A DNA stretch of 64,000 nt, taken from an uncultured Draconibacterium sp. GTDB lineage: Bacteria; Bacteroidota; Bacteroidia; Bacteroidales; Prolixibacteraceae. The notes under the pieces were generated by a model. That model saw only the letters and a list, made by a program, of their open reading frames with translations. It ran no database searches and was not told where the DNA came from. Shown here piece after piece: positions 26,713 through 34,991 of this stretch. The number at the start of each line of letters is the position of its first letter. Position 1 is the first letter of the stretch. The translations under genes and the position numbers were made by a program. The stretch is from contig NZ_OY781884.1 in the NCBI RefSeq assembly GCF_963677155.1, positions 4,646,501 through 4,710,500 on the forward strand, in the 5' to 3' direction.

Positions 26713-26968
26713 CCAATGAGCAGACAGAATCAAGTATTATAAGTTAAAGAATGTAACGCTTTCGTATGATTAAGAAAGTTTCCTGCCGGTGTGTAAGATC
26801 TACAAAAGCTACTGAGCAGTTGACTGGGGGAGTTCAGTTCTCATTCGCATAAATGCTGAGTCTTCGATTCGTAAAGTGTTGCAAAAACAATTTCGTAAAT
26901 TATGACTATTGTTCTTTAAATTTTAAAGGCAATCTGTGCCGAAAACCTTTCACTTAGCGCATAATTCG

Positions 26969-26976
26969 TATATTTG
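26969..26976 (+). promoter_or_regulatory. Candidate -7 box for pheA
   Basis: TATATTTG matches TAnnTTTG and ends 19 bases before the pheA ATG. No pheA leader peptide or T-box was recognised in the 283-base gap. Confidence 0.45.
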
Positions 26977-26995
26977 GTCTGCTTAAAAGAAATTA

Positions 26996-27826
26996 ATGAA
27001 ACGGATAGCAATTCAAGGAATAGCCGGCTCTTTTCACGAAGATGCGGCCAGACGATATTTTGACGAAGAGATTGAGGTGGTTGAGTGTAAGACATTTACT
27101 ACCGTATGCGAGATGATTGATAACGATCAGGTGGATTATGCCGTTATGGCCATTGAAAACTCCATTGCCGGTAGTTTGTTGAATAATTACCAGTTGATTC
27201 GCGATTATCATTTGCGCATTATTGGCGAGATTTATATTCATATACAAATGAATTTATTGGTTAATGAAGGAGTGAAAACAGGGGATATAAAAGATATTCA
27301 CTCGCACCCCATTGCGTTGCGCCAGTGTATGGAATACATCGAGCACAATTATCCGAATGCACAGTTGCACGAAAAATTGGATACGGCAGCATCGTCGAAA
27401 CTGGTGGCAGATAAAAACTTAAAAGATGCGGCATCGATTGCTAACCTGCGCTCGGCCGAGTTGTATGGATTGAGTGTATTGGATACCGGAATTGAAACCA
27501 ACAAAAAGAACTACACCCGCTTTTGGGTTTTGTCGAAACATGGCAACCCAACAGAGGGAAGCAATAAAGCATCGGTGTGTTTTGAAGTGGGGCATTTTTA
27601 CGGATCGCTGGCAGCGGTGTTAAATACCTTTGCCAAAAATGAGATCAACCTTACCAAAATTCAATCGGTACCGAAAATTGGCAAACCCAACGAATATACG
27701 TTCCATGTTGATATTGAATGGGAAAAGCCCGAAAACTACGATCGCGCTATTCACCAGGTGCTGAAATGTGCATCGAGCCTGTCGATTTTGGGCGAATATC
27801 AAAAAGGAAACTTACATAACGAATAA
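26996..27826 (+). CDS. pheA: Prephenate dehydratase
   Basis: 276 aa monofunctional enzyme converting prephenate to phenylpyruvate in phenylalanine synthesis. The catalytic domain starts 'RIAIQGIAGSFHEDAARRYF' and includes 'VDYAVMAIENSIAGSLLNNY', 'HPIALRQCMEYI', 'DTAASSKLVADKN' and the essential 'NYTRFWVLS' (TRF) motif. The C-terminal ACT domain ('ASVCFEVGHFYGSLAAVLNT', 'NLTKIQSVP') would bind phenylalanine; the usual ESRP reads QSVP, common in this phylum. There is no chorismate mutase domain. The flavodoxin and aminotransferase genes follow on the same strand. Confidence 0.95.
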   Translation: MKRIAIQGIAGSFHEDAARRYFDEEIEVVECKTFTTVCEMIDNDQVDYAVMAIENSIAGSLLNNYQLIRDYHLRIIGEIYIHIQMNLLVNEGVKTGDIKDIHSHPIALRQCMEYIEHNYPNAQLHEKLDTAASSKLVADKNLKDAASIANLRSAELYGLSVLDTGIETNKKNYTRFWVLSKHGNPTEGSNKASVCFEVGHFYGSLAAVLNTFAKNEINLTKIQSVPKIGKPNEYTFHVDIEWEKPENYDRAIHQVLKCASSLSILGEYQKGNLHNE

Positions 27827-27843
27827 AACTAAAACAATACGAT

Positions 27844-28368
27844 ATGAGTAAAATAGCAATCTTTTACGGTCCTGAAGGTGGATCGGTAAATCGCGTGGCA
27901 GAAAAGATAAAAGAATTAATTGGCGAAGATAAAGTGGAGATGGTAGTAGTTAAAAATGCTTCGGCTGCCGATCTGGAAAAATATGATAAGATAATTTTTG
28001 GTCTTTCTACTGTTGGAAAAGACACCTGGGATTCGAGTTTTTCAAATAACGACTGGGGGAAATTCTTACCCGAAATCTCTAAGGTAGATTACAGCAACAA
28101 AACAGTGGCTGTTTTTGGTTTAGGCGATCATGTAACCTACGCACATGCTTTTGTTGACCATATTGGTTTATTAGGAAAAGAGCTGATGAAAAACGATGCT
28201 GTTTTGGTTGGGCCGGTTGACACTGAAGGTTACGAGTTCGAAGAATCTGATGCCGTAGTTGACGGAAAGTTCATTGGCTTACCTCTTGATGAAGATTTTG
28301 AGCCGGAGATGACTGACGAACGTGTGGCAGCATGGGTTGAGCAGATAAAACCTGATTTCGGATTATAA
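27844..28368 (+). CDS. fldA: Flavodoxin
   Basis: 174 aa, a long-chain flavodoxin. 'KIAIFYGPEGGSVNRVAEKI' is the phosphate-binding loop region; 'IIFGLSTVGKDTWDSSFSNN' carries the FMN-stacking Trp, and 'KTVAVFGLGDHVTYAHAFVD' is the conserved 90s loop. 'LVGPVDTEGYEFEESDAVVD' and 'FIGLPLDEDFEPEMTDERVA' complete the family. It is a one-electron carrier replacing ferredoxin. It sits 17 bases after pheA and before an aminotransferase, an unexpected place for an electron carrier in an aromatic amino acid gene set. Confidence 0.93.
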   Translation: MSKIAIFYGPEGGSVNRVAEKIKELIGEDKVEMVVVKNASAADLEKYDKIIFGLSTVGKDTWDSSFSNNDWGKFLPEISKVDYSNKTVAVFGLGDHVTYAHAFVDHIGLLGKELMKNDAVLVGPVDTEGYEFEESDAVVDGKFIGLPLDEDFEPEMTDERVAAWVEQIKPDFGL

Positions 28369-28524
28369 AAACCTTGAATACATCGACTGCTGGGCAGAAA
28401 GACAGTGAGACTGAAAACAGCTACTGAAACTTTTTGTCTTGCTGTAATACTGTGACTTTTTTGTGGCGCTTGGTGTAGCGACTGTAAACTGAACACAGAA
28501 GTCGAAAACTTTGAAATTTAAAAC

Positions 28525-29838
28525 ATGAATAATTCACCTCTCGACAAAAAACTTGTTGAAGATAAGATAGCGGAATTGCGCATTCCCGATATTGGCAAAG
28601 CATCCATTCGTGAAATTGTTGCCCTGGTAAATCTGGTTGAAGAAGCCAGCGATTTTAAATACATTCGCATGGAAATGGGTGTGCCGGGATTACCGCCGGC
28701 AAAAGTTGGTGTTGAAGCCGAAAAAGAAGCGCTCGATCGTGGTGTATCGGCTATTTATCCAATGGTTGACGGATTAAAACCGTTGAAGGAAGAATCATCA
28801 AAATTCATTAAGAACTTTCTGAATGTTGATGTTGCACCTGCAGGTTGTATCCCAACTACAGGATCGATGCAGGGAACATACGCTGCTTTTATGGCGGCTG
28901 GTAACTGCGACAAAAAGAAAGACACTGTTTTGTTTATTGATCCCGGATTTCCGGTGCAGAAACAACAAATGATGGTGCTGGGGCAGAAATATGATACTTT
29001 TGATGTATTTAATTACCGTGGCGATAAGCTGAAGGAAAAACTGGAATCGTACCTTGCGAAAGGAAACATTAATTCCATTGTTTACTCTAACCCAAATAAC
29101 CCTGCGTGGATTTGCTTTAACGATGAGGAATTACAGATCATTGGGGAATTAGCCAATAAATACGATGTGATCGTAATGGAAGATCTGGCCTATTTTGGTA
29201 TGGATTTCCGAACCGATTTCTCGAAACCGGGTGAAGCGCCATACCCTCCATCGGTTGCTCATTATACCGATAATTTTGTGTTGTTTATCAGTAGCTCTAA
29301 AATATTTTCTTATGCCGGTCAGCGCATTGGAATGATGGCTATTTCTGATAAATTGTTTAGCCGCGATTATCCCGATTTGCAGGAGCGCTTTAAAGGAACA
29401 ACCTTTGGTGCTATCATTACCTTGCGCTTGTTGTACTCGTTTTCGTCGGGTACTTGTCATTCGGCACAGTGGGCATTGGCAGCCATGTTTAAAGCGGCTA
29501 ACAATGGTGAATTTAATTTTGTGGAAGGGGTAAAAGCCTATGGCGAACGTGCTAAAGAAATGAAACGCCTTTTCCTTGAAAATGGGTTTAAAGTGGTTTA
29601 CGAAAATGATCTGGGCGTACCAATTGCTGACGGTTTCTATTTTACAATTGGTTACCCGGGAATGACAGGAAACGAATTGGTGGCCAACTTACTTTTCTAC
29701 GGAATTAGTGCCATTGCACTCGATAATACCGGTAGCGACGAAGAAGGTATTCGCGCTTGTGTTTCATTTGTGTTACCGCATCAGTTTGGCGATCTGGAAG
29801 AGCGTTTGAAGTTGTTTAACGAGAATTTTTCAAAATAA
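28525..29838 (+). CDS. PLP-dependent aminotransferase (class I/II)
   Basis: 437 aa fold-type I enzyme. 'PGLPPAKVGVEAEKEALDRG' is the N-terminal substrate-entry region, and 'PTTGSMQGTYAAFMAAGNCD' the cofactor-phosphate loop. 'IVYSNPNNPAWICFNDEELQ' has the conserved Asn, 'VIVMEDLAYFGMDFR' the Asp/Tyr pair, and 'LFISSSKIFSYAGQRIGMMA' the Schiff-base Lys. The C-terminus contains the substrate-carboxylate Arg ('IRACVSFVLPHQF'). Its place after pheA suggests transamination of phenylpyruvate or hydroxyphenylpyruvate, but it could act on aspartate. A 156-base gap rich in ACTG words precedes it. Confidence 0.9.
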   Translation: MNNSPLDKKLVEDKIAELRIPDIGKASIREIVALVNLVEEASDFKYIRMEMGVPGLPPAKVGVEAEKEALDRGVSAIYPMVDGLKPLKEESSKFIKNFLNVDVAPAGCIPTTGSMQGTYAAFMAAGNCDKKKDTVLFIDPGFPVQKQQMMVLGQKYDTFDVFNYRGDKLKEKLESYLAKGNINSIVYSNPNNPAWICFNDEELQIIGELANKYDVIVMEDLAYFGMDFRTDFSKPGEAPYPPSVAHYTDNFVLFISSSKIFSYAGQRIGMMAISDKLFSRDYPDLQERFKGTTFGAIITLRLLYSFSSGTCHSAQWALAAMFKAANNGEFNFVEGVKAYGERAKEMKRLFLENGFKVVYENDLGVPIADGFYFTIGYPGMTGNELVANLLFYGISAIALDNTGSDEEGIRACVSFVLPHQFGDLEERLKLFNENFSK

Positions 29839-29841
29839 ACT

Positions 29842-29922
29842 TTTTGTCATTTTGAACGAGAGAATGAGAGAGAAATCTGTTTTGAAATGGATTTCTCTTC
29901 GTTTCTCCTCGAAATGTCAAAA
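29842..29922. repeat. Long imperfect inverted repeat (GTCATTTTGAACGAG... type)
   Basis: The left arm 'tttgtcattttgaacgaga' and a right arm ending 'cctcgaaatgtcaaaa' are imperfect reverse complements over about 33 bases. They form a foldback whose arms carry GTCATTTyGA and GAGAAATC words. It lies between the aminotransferase and Crp genes. Elements of this wording (GTCATTTCGA...GAAATC) are dispersed repeats in many Bacteroidota genomes, from memory. Confidence 0.55.
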
Positions 29923-29937
29923 GAAGATTAGAGCGAA

Positions 29938-30504
29938 ATGGATAGACAAAAGATAATATCGCGATTTGAGCATACGACTAGCCTGATTGATACTTTTAAT
30001 TTGAAGAATGAACCAGTGGTGCTAAAAAAAGGCGAATTATTTATTGATTATGGCGAAAAGAACAAAAAGCTGGGCATTTTGCTCGATGGTTTGCTTTACG
30101 CTTCCTATCTATCCGACAGCGGAACCGAGTGGGTGTCGCGCTTTTTCTTTCCTCCGAATAACTTTATTGTAAGCAATCACCGCGGGTTTGTGTTGGGGAA
30201 AGATTCATCCGAAGCCATTCGTGCCTACGAAGATTCGCGCCTGATCTTTATCGAAAAGGATGAGTTTAAGAATTTGCTTGATAACAATCATAAATTCGAA
30301 CGTACAGTGCGTATTCTTGCCGAAGAAAGTTATATTCAGGCAATGGATCGTATTCACTCTTTTCAATCACTGAATGCAGAGCAACGCATCCGTAAATTTT
30401 TTGTGGAATACCCTGAACTGGCACAGAAATTACAACGCCAGCACATTGCATCGTATCTCGGTATTCACCGAAACATCTTAACCCGTATCCTTTATAAATT
30501 GTAG
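29938..30504 (+). CDS. Crp/Fnr family transcriptional regulator
   Basis: 188 aa. The cyclic-nucleotide-binding-like domain covers residues about 10-125 ('VVLKKGELFIDYGEKNKKLG', 'GLLYASYLSDSGTEWVSRFF'). It lacks the Arg/Glu signature of cAMP binding, so the ligand is probably different. A compact helix-turn-helix closes the protein: 'RIRKFFVEYPELAQKLQRQH', then 'IASYLGIHRNILTRILYKL'. This is the usual Bacteroidota Crp/Fnr format and lacks the [Fe-S] cysteines of Fnr. The target genes are unknown; it is convergent with the MscS gene. Confidence 0.88.
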   Translation: MDRQKIISRFEHTTSLIDTFNLKNEPVVLKKGELFIDYGEKNKKLGILLDGLLYASYLSDSGTEWVSRFFFPPNNFIVSNHRGFVLGKDSSEAIRAYEDSRLIFIEKDEFKNLLDNNHKFERTVRILAEESYIQAMDRIHSFQSLNAEQRIRKFFVEYPELAQKLQRQHIASYLGIHRNILTRILYKL

Positions 30505-30506
30505 AA

Positions 30507-31346
30507 CTATTTTTTGTCTGTTGTTGTATTCATAACCGGAAAAGGTTTCGTGGCTTCGCCGGTGTACAACGTAACGTGCGGGAACGGAATTTCAATTCCT
30601 TCGGCATCAAAACGGGCTTTTATTTCCTGAAAAATAGAATTTTTTACTTTTAGGTAGTTGGGCTTTTCAAACCAAATTCCCAATAGAATATCGATTCCGC
30701 TGGCTCCAAAATCTTTAAAAACAATAAGCGGCTCCGGCTCATCTAAACTCAGAGGGTTTGCTTTTGCCACTTCTTCCAACAAGGTTTTTACTTTCGCCAG
30801 ATCTTCTTTGTAGGCTACGCTAACGTTAAAATCGAGGCGCCGGATAGGGAAGCGCGTAACATTTATCAACTCAGTAGAAATAATCGTTTGGTTTGGAATT
30901 CTCAAGAGCTGGTTGTCAAAAGTTCGTATTTTAACAGCAAGCAAATCAATGCTGAAAACAACACCAGATTTATCGCCAACTTTAATTACATCGCCAATCT
31001 CGAACGACTTTTCTCCAACAAGGAAAAAACCACTAACAATGTTACCAATGCTGGTTTGCGAGGCCACACCAACTACCAACCCGATAACACCTGCAGCACC
31101 AAAAAATGGAGTCGGGTCGATGTCAAGCTGAGCAATAAGGATAAAGCCCAGCAAAATATAACCTGAATAATAAATGAGGCGCCGAATGATCATTTTTCGT
31201 TGTTGAGACAGGGATTTGGGCAGCACTTTATTAACCACGAATGCCAGCAGGTAAATCAATGCAACTCCAACCACCACGATGATCAGTACCCACATTAATT
31301 TTTCAAGGTTTGCGGCATTAAAATATTTCGAAAAGTTAAAATTCAT
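30507..31346 (-). CDS. MscS family mechanosensitive ion channel
   Basis: 279 aa. Two N-terminal helices ('LMWVLIIVVVGVALIYLLAF' and 'LIYYSGYILLGFILIAQLDI') lead to the pore helix TM3 'FFGAAGVIGLVVGVASQTSI' and the beta domain 'NIVSGFFLVGEKSFEIGDVI', 'TIISTELINVTRFPIRRLDF'. The C-terminal alpha/beta domain ends the core ('IEIPFPHVTLYTG'). It opens under membrane tension to release osmolytes. It starts one base before the DUF432 gene's stop is complete (1-bp overlap), so the two are coupled. Confidence 0.93.
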   Translation of the reverse strand: MNFNFSKYFNAANLEKLMWVLIIVVVGVALIYLLAFVVNKVLPKSLSQQRKMIIRRLIYYSGYILLGFILIAQLDIDPTPFFGAAGVIGLVVGVASQTSIGNIVSGFFLVGEKSFEIGDVIKVGDKSGVVFSIDLLAVKIRTFDNQLLRIPNQTIISTELINVTRFPIRRLDFNVSVAYKEDLAKVKTLLEEVAKANPLSLDEPEPLIVFKDFGASGIDILLGIWFEKPNYLKVKNSIFQEIKARFDAEGIEIPFPHVTLYTGEATKPFPVMNTTTDKK

Positions 31347-32116
31347 TATTCTGAACGATAAATGTTTTTAATAAAATGGAAATTAATTTTTAACAGGCTT
31401 TTGCCTTCGGGGTTTCGTGGTTTGGCAACAATTTCGTGATTTTCGCCATGAAAAGCTTTTGCAAAACCATAGCTTACGGAGCTTAAATGATCTTTGCCTC
31501 TGTATTCCAGTTTTACCTGGCTTGTTACCAGATGGTTGCCGAATTTTAGCAAATGCATCTGATCAACACGAATAATAAGTCGTTCGATCTCGAGAGCTGC
31601 CTTGTCGTTATTAAATATAGTTATGGGGCAAATGGCAAATCGCTCATCGGCTTCAATTGTTTTAAAATCCAGATAGTGATCCGATTCAAGCGCAAAGGCA
31701 ACTTCGCCGTTTACCGGTTCGCCAAACCAGGTATTCGAAACATGTTGTAATGGAAACTCTGCAAGCAGGTTTTCGTCTTGTTTTTTACTGGCATATACCT
31801 GAAGAATAAGCGGAATTTTAACAAAAAAAGTTAAGCGTTGTTTGGGCGAAATTATTATTCGGCTACTCTTAAAAACCATTGGTTTTTCAGGCAGGGCAGG
31901 AGTCAGTATCAGGTTATTCGATTTTCCCGAGTGGAAGTAGGTTCCGTCAACAATTTCGCTGGTATTTATTTCCTGTTCATCGTGTGTGTCGTCAAACGAA
32001 TTGATGTACCAGCCTTCGTCGTTGCGTTTAATTCCCAGTGTAAAAATTTTGTAATCGATCAAAGCACTTTCGCCCGAATCCAGTTGTTTTTTACCGTATA
32101 TAGATAACTTCTCCAT
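31346..32116 (-). CDS. DUF432 family protein
   Basis: 256 aa, no signal peptide and no membrane segment. It begins 'KLSIYGKKQLDSGESALIDY' and shows an all-beta pattern with 'ILTPALPEKPMVFKSSRIII', 'FFVKIPLILQVYAS', 'STWFGEPVNGEVAFAL'-like strands and a C-terminal 'IVAKPRNPEGKSLLKINFHF'. This matches my memory of DUF432, an archaeal/bacterial family often coded beside MscS channels. Its 1-base overlap with mscS means both are made together, so it may be a cytosolic accessory or regulator of the channel (inference). No enzymatic motif is visible. Confidence 0.75.
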   Translation of the reverse strand: MEKLSIYGKKQLDSGESALIDYKIFTLGIKRNDEGWYINSFDDTHDEQEINTSEIVDGTYFHSGKSNNLILTPALPEKPMVFKSSRIIISPKQRLTFFVKIPLILQVYASKKQDENLLAEFPLQHVSNTWFGEPVNGEVAFALESDHYLDFKTIEADERFAICPITIFNNDKAALEIERLIIRVDQMHLLKFGNHLVTSQVKLEYRGKDHLSSVSYGFAKAFHGENHEIVAKPRNPEGKSLLKINFHFIKNIYRSE

Positions 32117-32170
32117 AGTCAGATTTTGATAACTAAAATTACCATTTTTTTAATCCGAAAATCATATAAT

Positions 32171-32195
32171 GAAAAAAATCCGGCATTGCCGGATT
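32171..32195 (-). terminator. Intrinsic terminator after yccF
   Basis: AATCCGGC-ATT-GCCGGATT is a perfect 8-bp stem. On the minus strand it is followed directly by a run of seven T. It lies 93 bases after the yccF stop. Confidence 0.8.
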
Positions 32196-32287
32196 AATTT
32201 CTACTGATTTTTTATTTTGGTTTAATGTAACCTGCAAAAATATTTATTGTTTGAGATTGTTAGATGAATTAATCGGGATAACTCGAA

Positions 32288-32656
32288 TTATACAATTCTT
32301 CTGCCAAAAGGAGTAAGTGCCAGCGAGGCCATTTTAAAATGTTGTTTTGCCCACGGGATACCAATAATTGTAATTCCTAAAAGTAAGCCAAAAAGTATGT
32401 GAGTTAGCATAATCCAGATTCCTCCGATGAATAACCAAATAATATTCATAATGGTAGACAAACAGCCCGGAGCATAATCCATGTATTCAATTTTTTGACC
32501 AAAAGGCCAGAGTGCGAGTATGCCGAGTTTAAACGATTGAATACCAAACGGAATTCCAACAATTGTAACGCAGAGTGCTATGCCTGCAAGCATGTATTCC
32601 AAAAAAATGGCAAAACCGCCGAATATTAACCAAATTAGGTTTCCTAAAATTTTCAT
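32288..32656 (-). CDS. yccF: YccF domain inner membrane protein
   Basis: 122 aa made of two similar halves, each a helix pair ending in the YccF motif: 'ILGNLIWLIFGGFAIFLEYM', 'CVTIVGIPFGIQSFKLGILA' and 'IMNIIWLFIGGIWIMLTHIL', 'GITIIGIPWAKQHFKMASLA'. The repeated GIPxxxQxFK is diagnostic. The family is an inner membrane protein of unknown function. It is transcribed alone and ends at a clear terminator. Confidence 0.92.
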   Translation of the reverse strand: MKILGNLIWLIFGGFAIFLEYMLAGIALCVTIVGIPFGIQSFKLGILALWPFGQKIEYMDYAPGCLSTIMNIIWLFIGGIWIMLTHILFGLLLGITIIGIPWAKQHFKMASLALTPFGRRIV

Positions 32657-32839
32657 CTGTTTTTATTATTTGTATATGAAAACGAAATTACCTATTTCAT
32701 CTGTTTTTCTATTGCCTGAAAAAGGTAAAATGCCGATAATTACAGACGAGCGTTAAATATTCAGCATTGAAGAGGTAGTAATGTTTCTACAGTTGGTAAA
32801 TACTTTTTAATTTTAAGCTTTTCATTTGAAAACAGAATT

Positions 32840-33250
32840 ATGATTGAGCAGAAAGAAATAACACTCCCCGCATTTAGGCGCGGATACCATTTAATTACCC
32901 GTTTAATTGAAGAGCAGTTGCCCGACTTGCCAGAGAAAGGTTTGTTGCATATTTTGGTGAAACATACATCGGCCGGTATAACATTGAATGAAAATGCTGA
33001 CCCGACGGTACGCACCGATTTTGAGAACTTTATTAATAAAATGATTCCGGAGAATGATCCGGTTTATGTGCACACCTACGAAGGAGCTGACGATATGCCG
33101 GCACATCTTAAATCGTCGGTAATTGGTGCTGAAGTAACCATCCCGATTACGCGCCATCGATTAAATTTGGGTACCTGGCAGGGAATCTACTTTGGCGAAT
33201 TTCGCGATTATGGAGGAGCACGACGAATGGTACTGACAGTATATAGTTGA
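32840..33250 (+). CDS. yjbQ: YjbQ/UPF0047 family protein
   Basis: 136 aa, complete single-domain protein. Signature segments are 'GLLHILVKHTSAGITLNENA', 'DPTVRTDFENFINKM', 'HTYEGADDMPAHLKSSVIGA' and 'LNLGTWQGIYFGEFRDYGG', with the conserved His and Asp/Glu of a probable metal site. Some members support thiamine phosphate synthesis in E. coli when ThiE is lacking (annotated as secondary thiamine-phosphate synthase); the native role is unsettled. A cupin gene follows 77 bases later. Confidence 0.92.
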   Translation: MIEQKEITLPAFRRGYHLITRLIEEQLPDLPEKGLLHILVKHTSAGITLNENADPTVRTDFENFINKMIPENDPVYVHTYEGADDMPAHLKSSVIGAEVTIPITRHRLNLGTWQGIYFGEFRDYGGARRMVLTVYS

Positions 33251-33327
33251 CGGTATTTTCCATTATAATTGTTGGTATTTATTTATACTTTTATTTTACA
33301 TTTACTTGGGAATTAAATATATATTGA

Positions 33328-33594
33328 ATGAAAATTTCTGTTGACAACTATTCTGAAGAAGAACTGCAGGAAGAGGGCGTTTTTGAATGGCCGGTTCGTA
33401 AGCTGGACGAAGAAAAAATAGATTGGTATTACGAACAAACAGAGTTGTGTTATATTGCTGAAGGAGAGGCAGTGATTACCACAGAGTTTGAGACGGTAAC
33501 AGTGCATGCCGGAGATTTTGTTACCTTGCCGAAAGGTATTGAGTGTGTTTGGGATGTAGAGTCCGAATTAATGATGCACTATTCCTGCGAATAA
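33328..33594 (+). CDS. Small cupin-domain protein
   Basis: 88 aa, one half-barrel cupin: 'FEWPVRKLDEEKIDWYYEQT', 'ELCYIAEGEAVITTEFETVT', then 'VHAGDFVTLPKGIECVWDVE'. Motif 1 has Glu but lacks the two metal-binding His; motif 2 retains the PxG turn (LPKG). It resembles RmlC-like cupins of the DUF861 type and may not bind metal. Function unknown. It is followed after 63 bases by the fucosidase start. Confidence 0.8.
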   Translation: MKISVDNYSEEELQEEGVFEWPVRKLDEEKIDWYYEQTELCYIAEGEAVITTEFETVTVHAGDFVTLPKGIECVWDVESELMMHYSCE

Positions 33595-33657
33595 TCATAT
33601 TTGCTTCTTAAATATTTTGGAAAGTTTGAAGCCGAACTAACTATTGATTTAAGTCTA

Positions 33658-34983
33658 ATGCGAAATATCTTATTTTTAGTAGTGGCAATCATCGTGTCAA
33701 CTGGTGCAAATGCTCAGGGAATTAGTAAAGAAAAACAAAAGCGAATGCAATGGTTTGGCGATGCTAAACTAGGCATTTTTATACACTGGGGTATTTATTC
33801 GGTAAATGGCATTGACGAGAGTTGGTCGTTTTTTAACGACTACATTTCGTACGACGATTACATGAAGCAGCTTTCAGGATTTACGGCCGCTAACTATAAT
33901 CCTGAACAGTGGGCTGAACTAATTGCCCAAAGTGGAGCGAAATACGCTGTACTTACTACAAAACATCACGACGGAGTAGCGCTTTGGGATACCAAATGCA
34001 ACGATTTGAATGTGGTGGACAAAACGCCTGCCGGTAAAGACTTAGTGGCACCTTTTGTAAAAGCACTTCGTAAAAACGATCTGAAAGTTGGTTTGTACTA
34101 TTCGTTGCTCGACTGGTCTCATCCTGATTATCCAAATAAGACAAGAAAGATAAAACGTTACGAAAATGATTCGCTTCGCTGGGCAAATTTTGTTGATTTT
34201 AACTTTTGCCAGTTAGAAGAGCTTTCTAAACAATTTAAACCCGATTTGTATTGGTTTGACGGCGACTGGGAGCAATCGGCAGAAAAATGGAAGGCAAAAA
34301 AGTTGAGCGAGGCCTTACGAAAATGGAATAAGGATGTGATTATGAACAGCCGGATTCAGGGTTATGGCGATTATGCCACACCGGAGCAGGGATTGCCGGT
34401 AACACGCCCCAATGCTCCGTATTGGGAATTGTGTATGACCATGAACGACAGCTGGGGATATCAGCATAATGACCACAATTATAAAACACCGAACCAGGTT
34501 ATTCGCATTCTGGTAGATTGTATCAATAAAGGAGGAAATTTACTGCTGGATATCGGTCCGAAAGCAGATGGATCAATTCCTGAAGAACAGGTTGATATTT
34601 TGAAAGAGCTGGGGCGCTGGACCAGTAAACATGCTGAAGCCATTTACGGTACGCAGGCCGGAATTCCTTACGAACATTATTACGGACCAACCGCACTGAA
34701 CAAAGCCGGAGATATTCTTTATTTATTTGTGCCGCACAAACCCAATGGTTCGCTGGTGCTGAAAGGAATAAAAAACAAGATTAACCGGATGTGGGTGGTT
34801 GGTAATGGCACCAAGTTGAACTGGGATGTGAAAATGAAACAATACTGGAGCGCAGTGCCGGGGATTGTATATATTGATGTTCCCGAAAAAGTGCTCGATG
34901 AGCAGGTTACGGTAATTGCTGTTTTACTCGACGGGAAAGTTGATCTTTACCGCGAGCAGGGGCAGGTGATTGAGAGTAACTAA
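33658..34983 (+). CDS. GH29 alpha-L-fucosidase, exported
   Basis: 441 aa from the ATG at 33658, which begins a clean signal peptide 'MRNILFLVVAIIVSTGANAQ'; the TTG at 33601 is not needed. The catalytic barrel starts 'MQWFGDAKLGIFIHWGIYSV' (GH29 signature), then 'YAVLTTKHHDGVALWDTKCN', 'KVGLYYSLLDWSHPDYPN', and the nucleophile region 'PDLYWFDGDWEQ'. 'YWELCMTMNDSWGYQHNDHN' and 'NKGGNLLLDIGPKADGSIPE' complete the family, with a small C-terminal beta domain. It removes alpha-fucose in the periplasm or outside. No SusCD or other glycan genes adjoin it. Confidence 0.93.
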   Translation: MRNILFLVVAIIVSTGANAQGISKEKQKRMQWFGDAKLGIFIHWGIYSVNGIDESWSFFNDYISYDDYMKQLSGFTAANYNPEQWAELIAQSGAKYAVLTTKHHDGVALWDTKCNDLNVVDKTPAGKDLVAPFVKALRKNDLKVGLYYSLLDWSHPDYPNKTRKIKRYENDSLRWANFVDFNFCQLEELSKQFKPDLYWFDGDWEQSAEKWKAKKLSEALRKWNKDVIMNSRIQGYGDYATPEQGLPVTRPNAPYWELCMTMNDSWGYQHNDHNYKTPNQVIRILVDCINKGGNLLLDIGPKADGSIPEEQVDILKELGRWTSKHAEAIYGTQAGIPYEHYYGPTALNKAGDILYLFVPHKPNGSLVLKGIKNKINRMWVVGNGTKLNWDVKMKQYWSAVPGIVYIDVPEKVLDEQVTVIAVLLDGKVDLYREQGQVIESN

Positions 34984-34991
34984 AAAATGTT

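Noticed and set aside
26713-26995. Possible riboswitch or leader peptide before pheA
   Set aside because: No conserved riboswitch element or phenylalanine-rich leader frame was seen.
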